DNA of 64,000 nt from positions 2,158,545 through 2,222,544 of the forward strand of contig CM031861.1 in NCBI GenBank assembly GCA_018697195.1, read 5' to 3'. Source of the DNA: Certhia americana (Eukaryota; Chordata; Aves; Passeriformes; Certhiidae). The translations under genes and the position numbers were made by a program. The notes under the pieces were generated by a model. It was not told the DNA's origin and did not search any database. It saw nothing but the letters and a program-made list of their open reading frames with translations. Shown one piece after another: positions 1 to 13,700 of this stretch; the first letter of the stretch is position 1, and each line of letters opens with the position of its first letter.

Positions 1-236
1 TAATATTGAACCTAATTCTTTTCCATAAAGTAATGATGGCACATAAAAATCCACATACTCAAGTTACAAATCCAGTCCTGTGCCATCAGTCCTAACTTTG
101 TGGTCTACTTTTTAGCCTAATTACAGAAAGGAAATTATTGGGTGCATAAAGAGCTTTGTGATGAAGTGCTCAACATAAGGACCTACATTACACTCAAGAG
201 TTTCACAGGGTTTTATTTTCTTTCTCTTCCTTTTTT

Positions 237-298
237 CTTTTTTTTCCTTTTTTTTTTTTTTTGGTGGGGGGGTGTTGGGGGGGGGTTTGGGTTTTTTT
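237..298 (+). repeat. Low-complexity T/G stretch with long G runs
   Basis: A T-rich tract is followed by G runs of about 7, 9 and 3 separated by TGTT and TTT, then T7. Confidence 0.85.
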
Positions 299-861
299 TA
301 AATGAGAGGCTTGTTTGCTAGGGGTTTTTTTAATGCATCTCTGCATTTACTTTACAGGAATTTTCTTCAGGTATCATTCCTGACTATTTTTAACAATTTC
401 TATTTTGCCTTCTTTTTCTTTTTTTTTTTTAAATCTAGCATTTATTCCATGTGCTTTCATCTCTTATTTCTGTGTTCTCACCATTGTAAATGGAAGGAAT
501 AGAAGCCCTGGGAGCCTGCACATATCTCTTTCCCCACTTGTCCTACCTCTATTTTTGACCTGGCTCCACTGTTCTGCCGTTAGAAATCCCGCGTGGCATT
601 TGACACAATCTTAGAGAGCTCTTGAGGCTCGTGTGGAAAAATGATTTAAAGAAAACACATTAACTTTTGAGGAATACCAGAACTCTCTGGGAGGCTCTTC
701 AAACACAAAAAATCCTTCTTTTCCTTCTGTAGCATCCTTTACTGGGCAGCCTGATATCTCAGAGCTGCATTGACACATCTCTTATCTCAGCAACCGTTGG
801 CCTCCTAATATCCTAATATCGGTGTGGCCATTTAACCCTCCTGTTTTGTTACACTGAGACC

Positions 862-864
<3 letters not shown>

Positions 865-895
<31 letters not shown>

Positions 896-899
896 TATA
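865..899 (+). repeat. GATA microsatellite, degrading into TA repeats
   Basis: About four and a half ATAG/GATA units followed by AATATAGATATATATAA. Confidence 0.85.
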
Positions 900-3800
900 A
901 TATCATTATTGAAATGCACAGATCACATATTTCCAATGGGCACAGCCACTTAAAAAAGGCACAATTACAGCAAATTTAGGGGTACCGATTTTAGTGGAGT
1001 CTGAGAAAAGTTAGCAGAGGGTGCCTCAGATAACGCTGATCAAACTGCAGTAGAAATAAACCCCACCATAAACGTGGTGGTTTCCTATATCTGATTTAAA
1101 CCTCAGAGTTTTTCCTCTCCAATAACTTCAGCTCTGAGCTGCTTGGGAAGGAAAATGTGGCACTGTCACAGCTCAGTTTAGGAGTCACAGCCAAGCTCAG
1201 GGTCCAGCTGCAGCAGCCAGAGTGATTTAAGAAACACTGAATATTGAATATGTGCCTGTTTAGAGAAGGGGTGATCAACTCCACAACAACATAAACAAAA
1301 GGATACAGCGCCATCAGATCACAAGACCAGCACACAATTTTGCAAATCCCATTTACAGTATTGCAGGTCTTTAACAAGGTAAAATGTTTTTCCTGGTTCT
1401 AATCCAGCTCAAACAGGAGTTAGTTAATACAGAAACTGTAATCTGCATTGTGAGAAGGTCAGACAGCATGATCACATAAACCCTTTCCAGTTTTGTGATC
1501 TACGACCTCTAAAATGATCTATGACCAAAACAGAGGTGACCGAACAAATTTCAGGTCAGAGATAAACTCAAAAGTACTATTTTCCTTTTACATCCCCTCA
1601 GCCAAATGCAACTCCTTAACTAATTCCAGTAGCTTCCCTTGTGTCCTAAAGACATCCTGGTGTAGGACCAGGCACCAAGCTGAATCAGAAAGCAGATTCC
1701 TGAGGGATGGGTCATCTGCTGACCATTTCCAGTGCCTCCAAGGGGAGCTACAGGGGTCAGAAGGATCCAGCTACCAGCCTGAACAACACTGGGGTTTCAC
1801 TCACAGGGAGTCACTGAAAATCGTGATTGGAAGCTCCAGTCTGGCTGAAATATTAGTTTGGAATTGCAGCATTTGAGGGGTTTGGGGTACTTGCACTGCT
1901 GTCTGCTTCCAACTTGACCCCTGGCCTGCATAGTGAGCTCAATAGCATTAGTCTTTTATGGACTCCACCAGAATCGTGAGGACAGTACAACCCACTAAAT
2001 TAATTTTTGTAAAGCAAGAAAATAACCTTATTCATTTGATAACCTGTTTGATATATAAAAGTACATTCCATTCTTGTCCCCATCAGAGTCACTGTCTCTG
2101 GCATCCTCAAAGCACTTTTTCGACTTGTGTTTTATGACTCTATTTCTTTTTTTTTAATTCTGTGACTTGCATTAGTTCTGTACATGGCCTCTGATTTTAC
2201 TTCCCTGTACCATCCCTCAGTGAGGTCAAGACAGTGAAAACTATTTAAAAACAAAAACACCAAAGGCAAAAAAGCCACTACTGGTGAAAGGATCATGTCT
2301 TAGAGCAGCCAAAACCCTTGAGGGGTTTGGGAAAGATTTCTGACCAACTCTGAGGAAACAGCTCCAATGATAGGAATGCTGCCTGAAGCAGCACAGTTCC
2401 AACTGCTGGATACAGTGGTCCCAGCCTGGAAGGTGCAGAGGTGGTGAGAGGCATTTCTGCTGAGGAGGAGCAAGTGGAGCTGGAAGCCTGATTTGGAGAA
2501 GGCAAGAGCTACAGGCCCTGGAAAACTTCCAGCCATTTGGGTCTGGGTGTAAAGATTGGGGCAAGGTTCAAACACAGAGCAATTCCCCCCTTTCCTTTCC
2601 TCTGCCACCTTCCCAGGCATCTCCAGGGATGTGCCAGTGTGACCTGCAGCCACTGCTCAGCCCAGAGTTCTGCCTGAGACCAAAACTAGCTCAAGGGCAC
2701 TGGAAGCAGCTTGGGATCCCTCCAGTGGGTTATTTTTGGCTCAAGTGCCAGGCTCTTCTGGTTCAGTCTGTAAAATAAACCCAGGGAGGAGTAGCTGTGG
2801 CTGTCATTGCCTACCTCGCAGGTGGCAAGGACACACTGCAGGCTGGTTTCCAAAAGCAGGCCAGAACATTCTGAAATCAGCTGTGCTTACAGCAGCACTT
2901 GCACATGGCACCAGCTCTGGCCTCGCCTTCCTGCTCAGAATTTCAAGTAAGCCTCAGAAATGGCCACACACCACAGAATTCCCATGCCTCAGCCTTCTGT
3001 CCTTGTTACCTGCACAGAATACACCCAAGTTCAAAGGCCAAGAGCTTCTGAAAATGAAGTTTAAACTTTGAAATAAAGCAAATTACTGCACGATTTACAC
3101 CAATGCATACACAGAAATAACTAACTTGTGATCAAAGGGAAAAGGAACCACAGTAAGTTTTTCAAGCTCTGCCCTACATTTCAGTATGTAATTACATTAA
3201 CACACAATTCCCAGTTTTCCAATTTGTTTGCTGCTACATAGCAAGATTGAGCAGAGGAAATTCTATTTCTTGCAACCATACAGAGGAAAACAGAGAAATA
3301 ATAGCAACATATTCATTTCATACCAACCAATATTTGTTTGCTTGCAACCCAGCCTAAACATCATTAATGCAAAGAGGTCTTTTTCTATGGAAAGAGTAAA
3401 TAATTATTAGTTAAGCACAGATATTTGAAAGAAATTGTGAATGGAACACAAGATTATGATAGCCTACTACACAATATGCATTTAAAACCTGGGAAGTTCA
3501 TATCTTGGTGGTTTTGCCACCTGGATTACACAGATACCATCCTTTTTCCACGTTAAATGCTCACTAACATTTGAAACAGGTAACGTTACTCCCAAATGAC
3601 AACAACACAGGGCTACAATAGATGTTTCTGCTTGTTTTGCTTCTATTAAATAACAAGTGATAAAAATAGAACAAGTCACTGCACGCTGTCAACAGTTTTG
3701 TAGATTTTCATTTTGCTTTGCTGCCTTTTCCTCTTTCTTCTGTTATCTGTCTCAATCTGATTTCCCCCAGCTTGAGGAGTATTCTGCAGGCATTCGACTG

Positions 3801-4214
3801 ATGAAAATCAAAATTACTGAACCATTCCCCAAACCCAAATAAATAAGTAAACAAACAGAATATTCCTTGGGCTGGCCAGCATTTAATAGCAACACTTGCA
3901 ACTGAAAAACCAAGATTACTGACCTCAATCACTCTCGTCTAATTAAAGAAAATGAGTTAGAAAAGGAATTCTACCACAAACCAGCTAATATCCTTGTGTT
4001 CTGAAATACCTGTTCTGCCTATTCTACAACAAAATACATGTTCCTTATGTTTACAGTCACAATGCCAGTTAAAAGCCCCACATTTTTACTCATACCGGAA
4101 AAAAATGTTTCATTTCAAAGCAATTTCTCTATGTGGAATACATCTACAGACTGTATTAGCAGATTTTCAAAATTATCAAAATAAAAACACCCATGTGAAA
4201 GCACAGACAAACCA

Positions 4215-4232
4215 TCACACACACACACACAT
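4215..4232 (+). repeat. CA dinucleotide run
   Basis: Eight CA units, uninterrupted. Confidence 0.85.
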
Positions 4233-7200
4233 ATCTCTCAGCATAATTATAGAGGAATACAGGAACTCTGACTTGAAGCCTAGCAACAGTATCCAAGTAT
4301 TAGTCTGCTAATCAACTACCAAAAACTTGCACACCAGCTTAATGTGCTTCATTTTCCTAAAGCAAATAAAAAACCAGACAAAAGAATCCTATCACTCCTA
4401 GCTCCAGAGCTGCTGAAGGACAAGATGCACAATAGAAAACAAACCTTGTTCACTTGAAGAAGAACAACCCATGTCATTTAGTCCGTCTGAAAATTCATCC
4501 CATCACAAAGAACCAAGGCAAAAGAGAGATTTAAAAATAGGTTATCCAAGCCAAAGGATTATCAGCTTGCAACATACTTAATATCTGCATATCTGTATCT
4601 AATGAAAGCTTCAAAATTCTTACATATATGATTGGGTTTTGTACCTCCATCCTATAGAAGCCATAGTAAATTCTGTACAGCAAATGCTTCCTAAATCTGC
4701 TGTGCTCATTTACTCACAGACAGCTGCAGGCTGGATGAAAACAATCAGGGATTAACTTTTCTATTCATCACATCTTTTAATCCATTACTTTCTCTTAGTT
4801 TGCAATAAATAAACGTATAAAGTTAAATAAATTATAAATGTGCTATGGTTAGTTAAAAAAAAAGTTTTAAAGTTTAAAAGTTTATTATTATTAATAATAT
4901 TTTTTTAAATGGTGTGAAACTGCTTTACATCAGGACCATGTGTAAGGACTTCCTCAAAGCAGAAAAGAAGATGCAACAGTAGTCAGCTATTGAGCTGGGA
5001 TACACTTCTGGGTCCAAAAGACTCACAAAATAACCAATAATTCAAATAAGATACTCTGGTGCTGCTATTATTCCTCAAAAAAAAACCAGTTTGGGGGCAT
5101 GATGAATTGAAATAATCTGGGAAGCCACACTAAGCATTTCATACTGCTTGTAAAACAAGTTTCTAAGTACCTTATGTTAATAGGGTTTCTTGCTTTATGA
5201 AAAATACTATTGTAATTTGTTTCAAATAGGATTACTTTTTAAATGATATGGCAATTTCAGTCCACCTTTCGAACATCTGCCAAGAAAACAAAAGGGATTC
5301 CCTCATAAAAGACATAAATACAATGAAATCTGGATCTTGTTTTTAATCCTTTATGGGTATCTTTTTTTTTCTGTCCTTAGATTCCTTTATCTTTTCTGTT
5401 TGATTCAGTAATACAGAGCTGCCTCATCCCAGTTTGGAGTAAGAACCTTCCTGATAGAATCAGCCAGGTGGGTTTTATTGGACTAAAGCCACAGGAAACC
5501 CCTGCAAAGCTTTTTCTTTATCAGTTTGTTCACATTACTCCACGGGACATTATTCTCACCTTTTTTGGCTCTAAAATAAATATTTTTTATATTTTTCTTC
5601 TTTTTCCAGAACAGCTGGAGGCCTTATGATTATTGCAAAGAAGCTTATACTATATGTGCCTAATTTTCACATCTGCCTGATGTAAGTGTTTTACAATTAA
5701 ATTAAAAGAAGAAGGAAGAAAAATCTCAGTGGGATTTGATCTGTAGAATAAAGATTTAGTGGCTCTGTTGTAGATCAGTATTTTCTACTTCTAAAGTAGA
5801 GTCTAAAATAATTACAAAGTGCAAAGATATTTGGATTAGTAAATGAACTTAAAAAATAGCAAGGTTTCATGAACCGGTGCAGTATCAAAATTCAGATTCT
5901 AACCAAAAATACACATTCTGAGACATGAGTGATTCAAAGGTTGTCAAGAGTCTTGATAGTATGAATTGTCCTCATCTTCCTGAGATACTTCCCAAGCTCT
6001 TCACAATTCCTCCCCCCTCTCCTGCCTCTAAGGAGGTGCATTACTCAAATGATAAATGTTGGAATACATCCAAAACTATAGGAACACAGTGGATAACCAG
6101 ACAAGCACAAGAAGCAAAAGCCAACTCGCTGAAGCTGAAATGCTGACATCACTCTGCACATTCATCATCACAGCAGTCCTCAGGTTTTCTGCTCAGGATT
6201 TGGTTCTTTGATTTACTCTTCTTTTTTTTTTTTTTTTTCTACTAGGAGACACTCCAAAAATGCACATTTCAACAACTTCATTTTTCATAATAATAATAAA
6301 GTTTTCATAATAAAACTTAAAGGACAAATGTCCAGCTCAATTGAATTAGGTGGGAGGAAATAACATAATGTTTACTCTTTAAGACAAATCTGTTAATTTG
6401 AATAGTCGTGCTCAATCCACCATCTTGCACAAATTGCAAGTGAATAATGGAAGTACCAATATTTCTATTTTTCAGTGCCAAAAATTAAGGCATCAGAAAA
6501 ATTTGGAGAATCTTCCCATAGAAAATATTTTCTAAGCATTTTTTAGAAATCACCAAATCCTACAAGTCAGCAAAAAAAAAAAAAAAAGCATTACCCATAT
6601 GTAAATACAAACAAAAATAAGATGTTCAACCTAATAAGAATAACGTGTTCATTTTTAATTCCTGTTTTACAGATTATTAGTAAATACAGAAGTATGAAGA
6701 ATTCTTATATGGAAAGGAACAATCCTATTATCCCAGGCAAAAAAAAAAAAAGCCCTTCCAGACTGTCTCTGAACTTTAATGCAGGAGTTCTGACTTTGGT
6801 GCATTTTGCCCTCAGTTTTCTCAGTGCAGACTACAGGAGCTGAAAGTGCTACAAGAACCACAGAACTTTCAACCATATCCCTGCAGAAACATTCAGCCAG
6901 GAAGGGAAAGGGAAAGTAGTCCTTAATCCACATCCTTAGTTCTATATTTCATGTGAGCTGGTCTAGTATCCCATATAAATGAAATACTGAAGACAGAGAT
7001 TTGCCTTGCTGAGTTAAATCAGTACAGGCGACTACACAGAGCCTCCTGCTGCAAAAGAAATGCCTTTTTTTGTTCAACTTCAGGATGCTTCTGTGGAATT
7101 TTAATTAACTTGAATTAAAGTATTCTAAACCATTTTATTAAACTGCATTAGGCATCACTTGTATCAAACTGGCTTTTATTTTAATGGCAAATCTCTCTAC

Positions 7201-7710
7201 ATAAAATGATCCTGGAAGAACTTCTAGCGTTTTTTGTTAGGCCTGTCACTACTCTTAATCCCATCAAACTCAGTGAGAGGGAATGCTTTCATGAATATGG
7301 GGAGTTGGCTTCTGCCATATATTCATTTAATTATAGAGAAGCATCTTTCTCCATTTTCATCTCCTGATCACTTATTCCTATTTGAGAGCTGCTTTAGGTG
7401 AGGCCAAAACAACCTGCAAGAGCCAATCCAGCTCTTCCAAGCAAGTGGATGTGTATTTAGTCTTTTACAAACTGTTTTATACTTAGAAAGCACCTACCAC
7501 TTATCACATTTTCCTTTTCAGAGTATACTTCGGAAAACATTTCAACTTTTTCCCATTCTGCATTTTTTCTAAAGAGTTACTTTTCAAACCTCCCTGAAAT
7601 GTCACCAGCCCTGTAGCTGTATCTCACATAGAATCAGTCTTAACATCTTTGTAAAATCTTGGCACAAACAAGCAAAACTTATTTTTAGAGTCTGTAAATA
7701 TTTTGCTTAC

Positions 7711-7777
7711 CAATATCAGCTTCCCTGTGATTCTTGATGTATTCAGCAAGCTCAAAATTTCCTGCTATTATAGCCAC
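7711..7777 (-). CDS. SHANK2: SHANK2 coding exon 9 (residues 369-390 plus one base)
   Basis: 67 bp, phase 0 in and 1 out. It encodes VAIIAGNFELAEYIKNHREA then DI, the end of ankyrin repeat 6. Acceptor CCTTTAG|GTGGC, donor ATTG|GTAAGC (excellent). In mammals the next residues are VPFREAP, so the split G of the Val codon fits. The following exon is not found in the remaining 7.7 kb and must lie outside the window. Confidence 0.94.
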
Positions 7778-10700
7778 CTAAAGGATTGCAAAATAGACAC
7801 AATTAATACGTTTTCATCACTTGCTAAGAAGGAAAACATGTTATATCACTGACAAACATCAGGCAAACATATTTTCATTTCAGAAAATGGAGTAATTCTA
7901 TTACTTTTTTTTTTTTTTTTTTTTTTTTTGTTCTGCAATACCTATCTGAAACACCAGCTAGAAAAGAGACCTTAATCTGTCTGTAAGAGCACTGCCAGTC
8001 CCCCAGCTGCCCATTTCCCAGGAATGCTGTGATGGCAGCAATCTCAGGAGGCTGCTGGAAGAGCTGCTGCTCTTCACGTGACAGCAGTCCAAGGCAGCAG
8101 TGAACATTAAGTACAGCATCCCCAAAGCTCTGGGAGCTGTAGGGGTGTGTGGGGAATGCTGCAGGAGAGACACACTGAAGATATTATCTCCCTTTAATTG
8201 CTCCTGCCTCGCTCCTTACCTGAGCAATAAAAACAGGAGCTGAAACGCAAAGTGCGTGTGAGAACCAAGACCAAGAGCTACCGGTATTCAGGTACCACTA
8301 AGGCACCAAAAAACTCACTAAAAGACAGAAACTGGTGCAGTTTATACATACGTATAGAGTTTAAAATGTCTAAATACATCAAGTTCTAAAATAACAATTT
8401 TCTTTTTCATTTATTTCCTGGTTGTTGAACACAGATCTGAATTCCCATTTAAATGGACTTAAAAAGGAAAGCATATCCAACAGGTATGAGGAAAGCAATT
8501 CAGTTTTGCCTGACTTCTCCCTTCTTTTTCTTCTCCTCTTTTTGCCCTGAATATTAAGGAGTTGTCTTCTCTGGCCCCATTTTGCAGGTCTGACAGATTC
8601 TGTTCTTTAATGGCACTGTGGCTTTCCTGATGTATGTGCAAGGAATAAACCGGGCTCACCTTTCTCATAGAAATTTCTGCATCTACATGGTGCAGGTTTA
8701 AAAAAAAAGAAAATTAAATCTTGCTTTAGGATTCTCTTGGATATCCAAGAGAGTCAGACTTGAGAAATTATTAAAATTTCTGAGCTGATGTCCAAAACAA
8801 CTATTTGCTGGTTAGCGCCTCTCCATGTATGAAGGAAGACTTAAATGCTGAAATGGTCTTGGGGAGTGTATTAAGGACAGATAATGCCAGCAATATCTTT
8901 GAATATAGCAAGCATCAGATCTTATTTCTGCACTCAGCCTAGGAAATTGAATGGACAATTTCATTTACCAGTAACAAAAACAAACTAATACCGGAATCCC
9001 TGAAATTGAAGATTTCATACCCACGCTGTGGCTGCCCCATCCCTGGTGGTGTCCAAGGCCAGGTTGGATGGGGCTTGAAACAATCTGGGATAGTAGGTGG
9101 TGTCCCTGTCCCCACAAGGAGTGGATCTGGGTGACTTTAAGATCCCTCCCAACCCAAATCATTCTGGGATTCTGTGATCAGGAAGGTTGGACATGAGGAG
9201 GTTGATGCACTGACACCTCAACACCATCTGAAAATTACTATTTTAAACATTGGTGAGCTAACCCTCATTCCAATAGCCCCTCCAGAGAGAAACAGCTTCT
9301 CTGCGTGGATAACACATCAGAATCTAGCCCCCAGCCTCCTCTATGCAGACCTGATGGGCAGCTCATGATTCTCCCTGGCAAACAGCACTAAGAAAGCAAA
9401 AGCAAAGCTGCACTAATCCTCTCCCTCTAACTTCCAGTTCTGCAGCCTAACTGGCTTCAGGTTCTTAACACCAAAATCTGTGTGCAGCTCTGAGGACTTC
9501 TCTCTGATATTACCCCTAATTAGCAGTAAAATTCCAACAGGGGGGAAATCAGCAATGACAGGCAGCTTGCTAGACAGCAGCCATGGCACTTAAATGAAAG
9601 AATTTTTGATACTGAGCAGATTTTAAACTTCAAACTTTTTTAAAACATGCTCTTCAAGTGATAAACATATTTTATTACTTGGGGAAAAAAAAAAAAAAAA
9701 GAAAAAGAAAAATATTTCCAGATAATTAAGAGATAGCTTGACAGGGAATTGTTCCTATATTTGCTTCTGAACCAAGCAGTAGATTCAGCAAGCTCAAGGA
9801 ACCATTTTTCTCGATTTAATTCTCTTCAATGCGCTAAAAACAGTATGTAAAATCCTTACAGGAAAATGAAGGAAAGATATGTTAAGATCTAAGGAAAGCA
9901 AGAAAAAGTTAAAAAGTACAAATATTTCTTGGCATAACATCAATGCACTTCACTCGAATTTGATGGGTAAAATGTGTGGGAGAAAGTGAAGTCAGAACAA
10001 AATCGGAAAGACACAAAATTATACTCATTCAATTTCTACAGTTGCAAACCACAAAGCATGGCAACCTCAGCCGTTTTTCCATCCAAATGTGTCTTAAACC
10101 CAAATTAGAGCAAGTTCACATGAAAATATAAATGTGAATACATTTGGACAAGTGAATGGTCTTCACAAGATCCAGAGCTGGCACCAAATGAAGGTGGTAG
10201 AAATTCTCTCCTTGATCAAGTACCTACATCTGAGACTAACTGAAGTTCTATATTTGTACTAAATTTCTTTGTACTTTAGAAAAAAATAGTAATATAGTGC
10301 CTTGGCAGAAAACACAAGAGTTTGATTCTCTCCATGCTTCATAATTTACATGGTTTTAAATAGCCATTGTTGGCTTTTCAGGATGTTCTGTAGACAAGTG
10401 CTAGATATCAAATTAAGAGGTTATGGCAGGAAAGGTTTTGTCTGAGGTTTCTTTTGATCACAAAACATCTCCTCTTGGCAATGAAAAAGTAGCACAGCCA
10501 GCAAAACTGCAGCAAAAGTTTGCTTCCAATTCCAGTAGGAACTGGATTCCAGTCATCAAAATGTGTCACGTGCATGTTTACACACATGAAATATCACTAT
10601 GAAAAGCTGGAGGTAGCATTTTACTACTAGAGGCTATCTACTGACTCTGTTATGCTGAAGCTTCAAAAATTGCAGCTTTCTTAAAACTGCATATGCAGCA

Positions 10701-13700
10701 GTCTTGCCATAATTCAGGTTCTTTCATTCCTGCAGCAAATGTCCTTTCATGTCATCCTTTTGACATTTATCTCACATCAAAAGTCTGCGTGTACTCAGTC
10801 ACATTATTCGGTAAACCTGATAAAACCTGGTTCTGCATCTTGTACAAAATAAAAACATCACTCACACACAATTTCCACTAAAACCCACTTTGTGTTTTGC
10901 CCTGTTTTTAAAGGATGTCTTTACTTTGCATCCAGAATCAGAAAGAGTTCACCTGCAGGGTCCCAGCATGGTGTCAATCAAAGCCCAGCAGAAAAGCCTG
11001 ACTCAGTAATTCAGTGCTTTTAAACCCAAACCAGGATCTTTGTCTGCTGCAGACATTTGGTTGGGAGCCCTGCCACATTCTACTACACAGAGAGTAGAAA
11101 TTATCTTGTTGGGGTTTTTTTAATCAGCATTAGAGGCAATTTTATTTGAATGACAGTAACCAAAGTGAATCACTTATCAGCTCCCTCCCAAGCTTAATTG
11201 ACCCCACTAAGGCTGTTAACACGGGTACCTAATTATTACCAAATTACCTTTGATAACACACATCTGGCCTGGGTAAGTCTGCCACAGGGAAGAGAGCAGA
11301 GCAGAGAGTAAAGATAAGCAGGAAGATGGATCTTGGTAGGAGGCAACTCATATAAAATAAAAAGAGAAGATAAAACCATGCAGCTGAACAGTGGTACCTC
11401 CTCCTATTCCCACGATGACCTGTTTCCAGCATGACAAAACTTAATGGAGTGCCCGAAACAGCTCCCAGCTGGGACACCCTGAAGCACAAAGCCACGGGGT
11501 GAACAACTCTCTGGAGCAGAGCCGGGAGCTGGCTGTCACTCAGGGTATGTAACAGGGAGCATGACCAGAAAGGTTGTGTTTACACAGATATTTCCTTTGC
11601 CTCGGGAGAAGCAGAGCTGTCACAGACGCCCCAGCGTCTCACTCGCTGTCTCACAGACAGATGTTTCTTTCAGATGATGCAACTGGTTCCAGGGCCTTGC
11701 TGTTTGCCATGGCAGGCAGTGCCAGATGCTCTGCTGCCAAGCCAAGGGAGGAAGGGAAGCAGTTTAATCGGCACTTGGCGAGTTGCTACGGGTGGTAACC
11801 AAGGGACAGCTCAGCCGAGTGGAAACCTGAATGGATGAAGCAGCTGCGAGGCAGGGACCGGGAGGGAGCAGGCAGGAGGTGGGAGCATCCCAGCACTCCT
11901 ACTCTAGCACTGGGCAAGGAGCAACACCCTCAACACTGGCACCTTCACAAATGGGTCTCTTTCTCCTGACAGATCATTCTCACCCCTGGCTTTCTGATAG
12001 TCGCAGTCAGAAACGTTCCCTCTGGATAAAGGCACTGTTTAAGTTGCCTTTCAGGAGACAATTCAGAAATTAAATATTTGAGGCATCAGATTAGTTCTCC
12101 TTTTTCTGAATCGTGTTCCCTGGAAACTTAGTTTAAATAATGGCAAATAAAAGTACTTTGCGTAAACAGTGAAACTGGCCAGATGTCCTGTTACAGGTTT
12201 CAGTGTGACAGGGTTTCACAGGGTTTTCAGACTCTGCATCAGACAGAAGTGGCACTGACTCACCACCATCTCTCTGTTTAGCCACATAAATGCAGTTCTA
12301 AAGATATCAATTTACTTACATTCAAGTATTTACATTTTTTATGGGGATTAATGAAGTTTTTTGTTCCTTTTGGGAAACTAGAAGTTGTATTTACACTTTA
12401 CCTGGCACTAATCTTTCACAATTGATCTTATCCTGCTCTTGAAATGTATCACATGTAGAGATTATATTAAATTAGAGCATGATTTTGTACCCTGTTAATA
12501 CATACAATCTTAGAGCTTTATGGGCTAGTCCCTGAAAGGCAAACACCATGGTTAAATTACGTTACCACTCTTGGGAACTGCTTCACCCAAGGAAAAACAA
12601 CAGAAAAAAGACAAACTGAAGCTGACCACTCTTAAACAATCCCCTCTCAAGACAATGAACTTTGACAAACTTTCTCTGTGGGACTGGAGAGAGCCTCTTA
12701 GTCCATTTATATTCCACTCATTCCAGGCTTCTGCATTTCTGCTGCACATGGTTGCATTTAAGAGACCCAAAGCTCTGAAATGCAGAGCCTTTGGAGGGAG
12801 CAGAGGGAGCTGCAGGGCTATAGCTGCCATTCACAGTGAGCATATAAAACAGCATCACTCTCCACCTGCTTTTTCTCCCCGTGCTCTTCTCTTTCAAACT
12901 ATTTCTCTTTCCTGAGGAAAGTGCATTTCATTATTCTTTCCTTCAGGGCTGATGGTTCACCTTTCTCTTGTCTCTGCCAGCCAGCAGTGCTTACTGAATG
13001 ATGGCTTTTCCAGATAGCTTGGTCTGGCAGTAAGTTCAGGTGTGGTGCTGTACATTAAACTCCAGCCCAGCACAAAACATGAATTACAACAGTGCAAATG
13101 CAGGTGGACAGACAGGACACTGAGGTAAATCTTCCTTACAGGTTCCCGTCTTCAATGGGAACTACAAGAAAGAGGTCACACAACCCTATGAATCAAACTG
13201 TAAGCATCAGACTCCAGAAACTGCCTTCTACTTAAACCACAGGCTCACAAAATCACAAATTATTTCTCATTCCACCAAGGACTATATTATTTTAATATTA
13301 TTTATTTATTTTCATTTATAACAATGAAAAAACGACCACTCAAGCAGTCACAGCCATCACACAACAGGATTCACTATCAGCAGAGGCACGGGAGAAATTA
13401 ACACAAGGGAATTATAGAAGGAAGGGTTGGGATCACTTCCTTAATTAAAAGGTTTTCAGAAATCTCTTCCATGTATCATAATCAGGATGTGTTTGCTTAG
13501 TATTGAAAAAAAACAAACAAAAAAAACCCCAACATTTCAATAACCACAGCTTTTGGAGTTTGACAGCTCTTTAATTTGATACAATAATCCAATGGGGTTT
13601 ACTGTGGGGCTATGAAAATGTAACATAGCTAAACTTCAACATATTTATTTTCTACTGTGTCCTCTGGAAAGAAAAGCTCTCCCTAGTAAAACAAAGAGAT

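Larger units (their letters stand above)
1..7710 (-). other. SHANK2: SHANK2 intron 9 (partial), no exon seen
   Basis: AT-rich intron with homopolymer runs, a T/G-rich stretch with long G runs at 237-298, a GATA microsatellite at 865-899 and a CA run at 4215. I looked for the exon encoding the conserved VPFREAPAYSNRRRRPP stretch that follows the ankyrin repeats and did not find it. Short open frames at 2241-2653 and elsewhere have no recognisable protein content. Confidence 0.75.

Noticed and set aside
6210..6250. Long T tract followed by CTACTAG on the plus strand, looking like a splice acceptor
   Set aside because: Wrong strand for SHANK2 and no open, recognisable exon follows.
1..7709. Next SHANK2 exon (conserved PFREAP...NRRRR stretch)
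   Set aside because: Read on the minus strand through the whole segment and not found; assumed to be outside the window.
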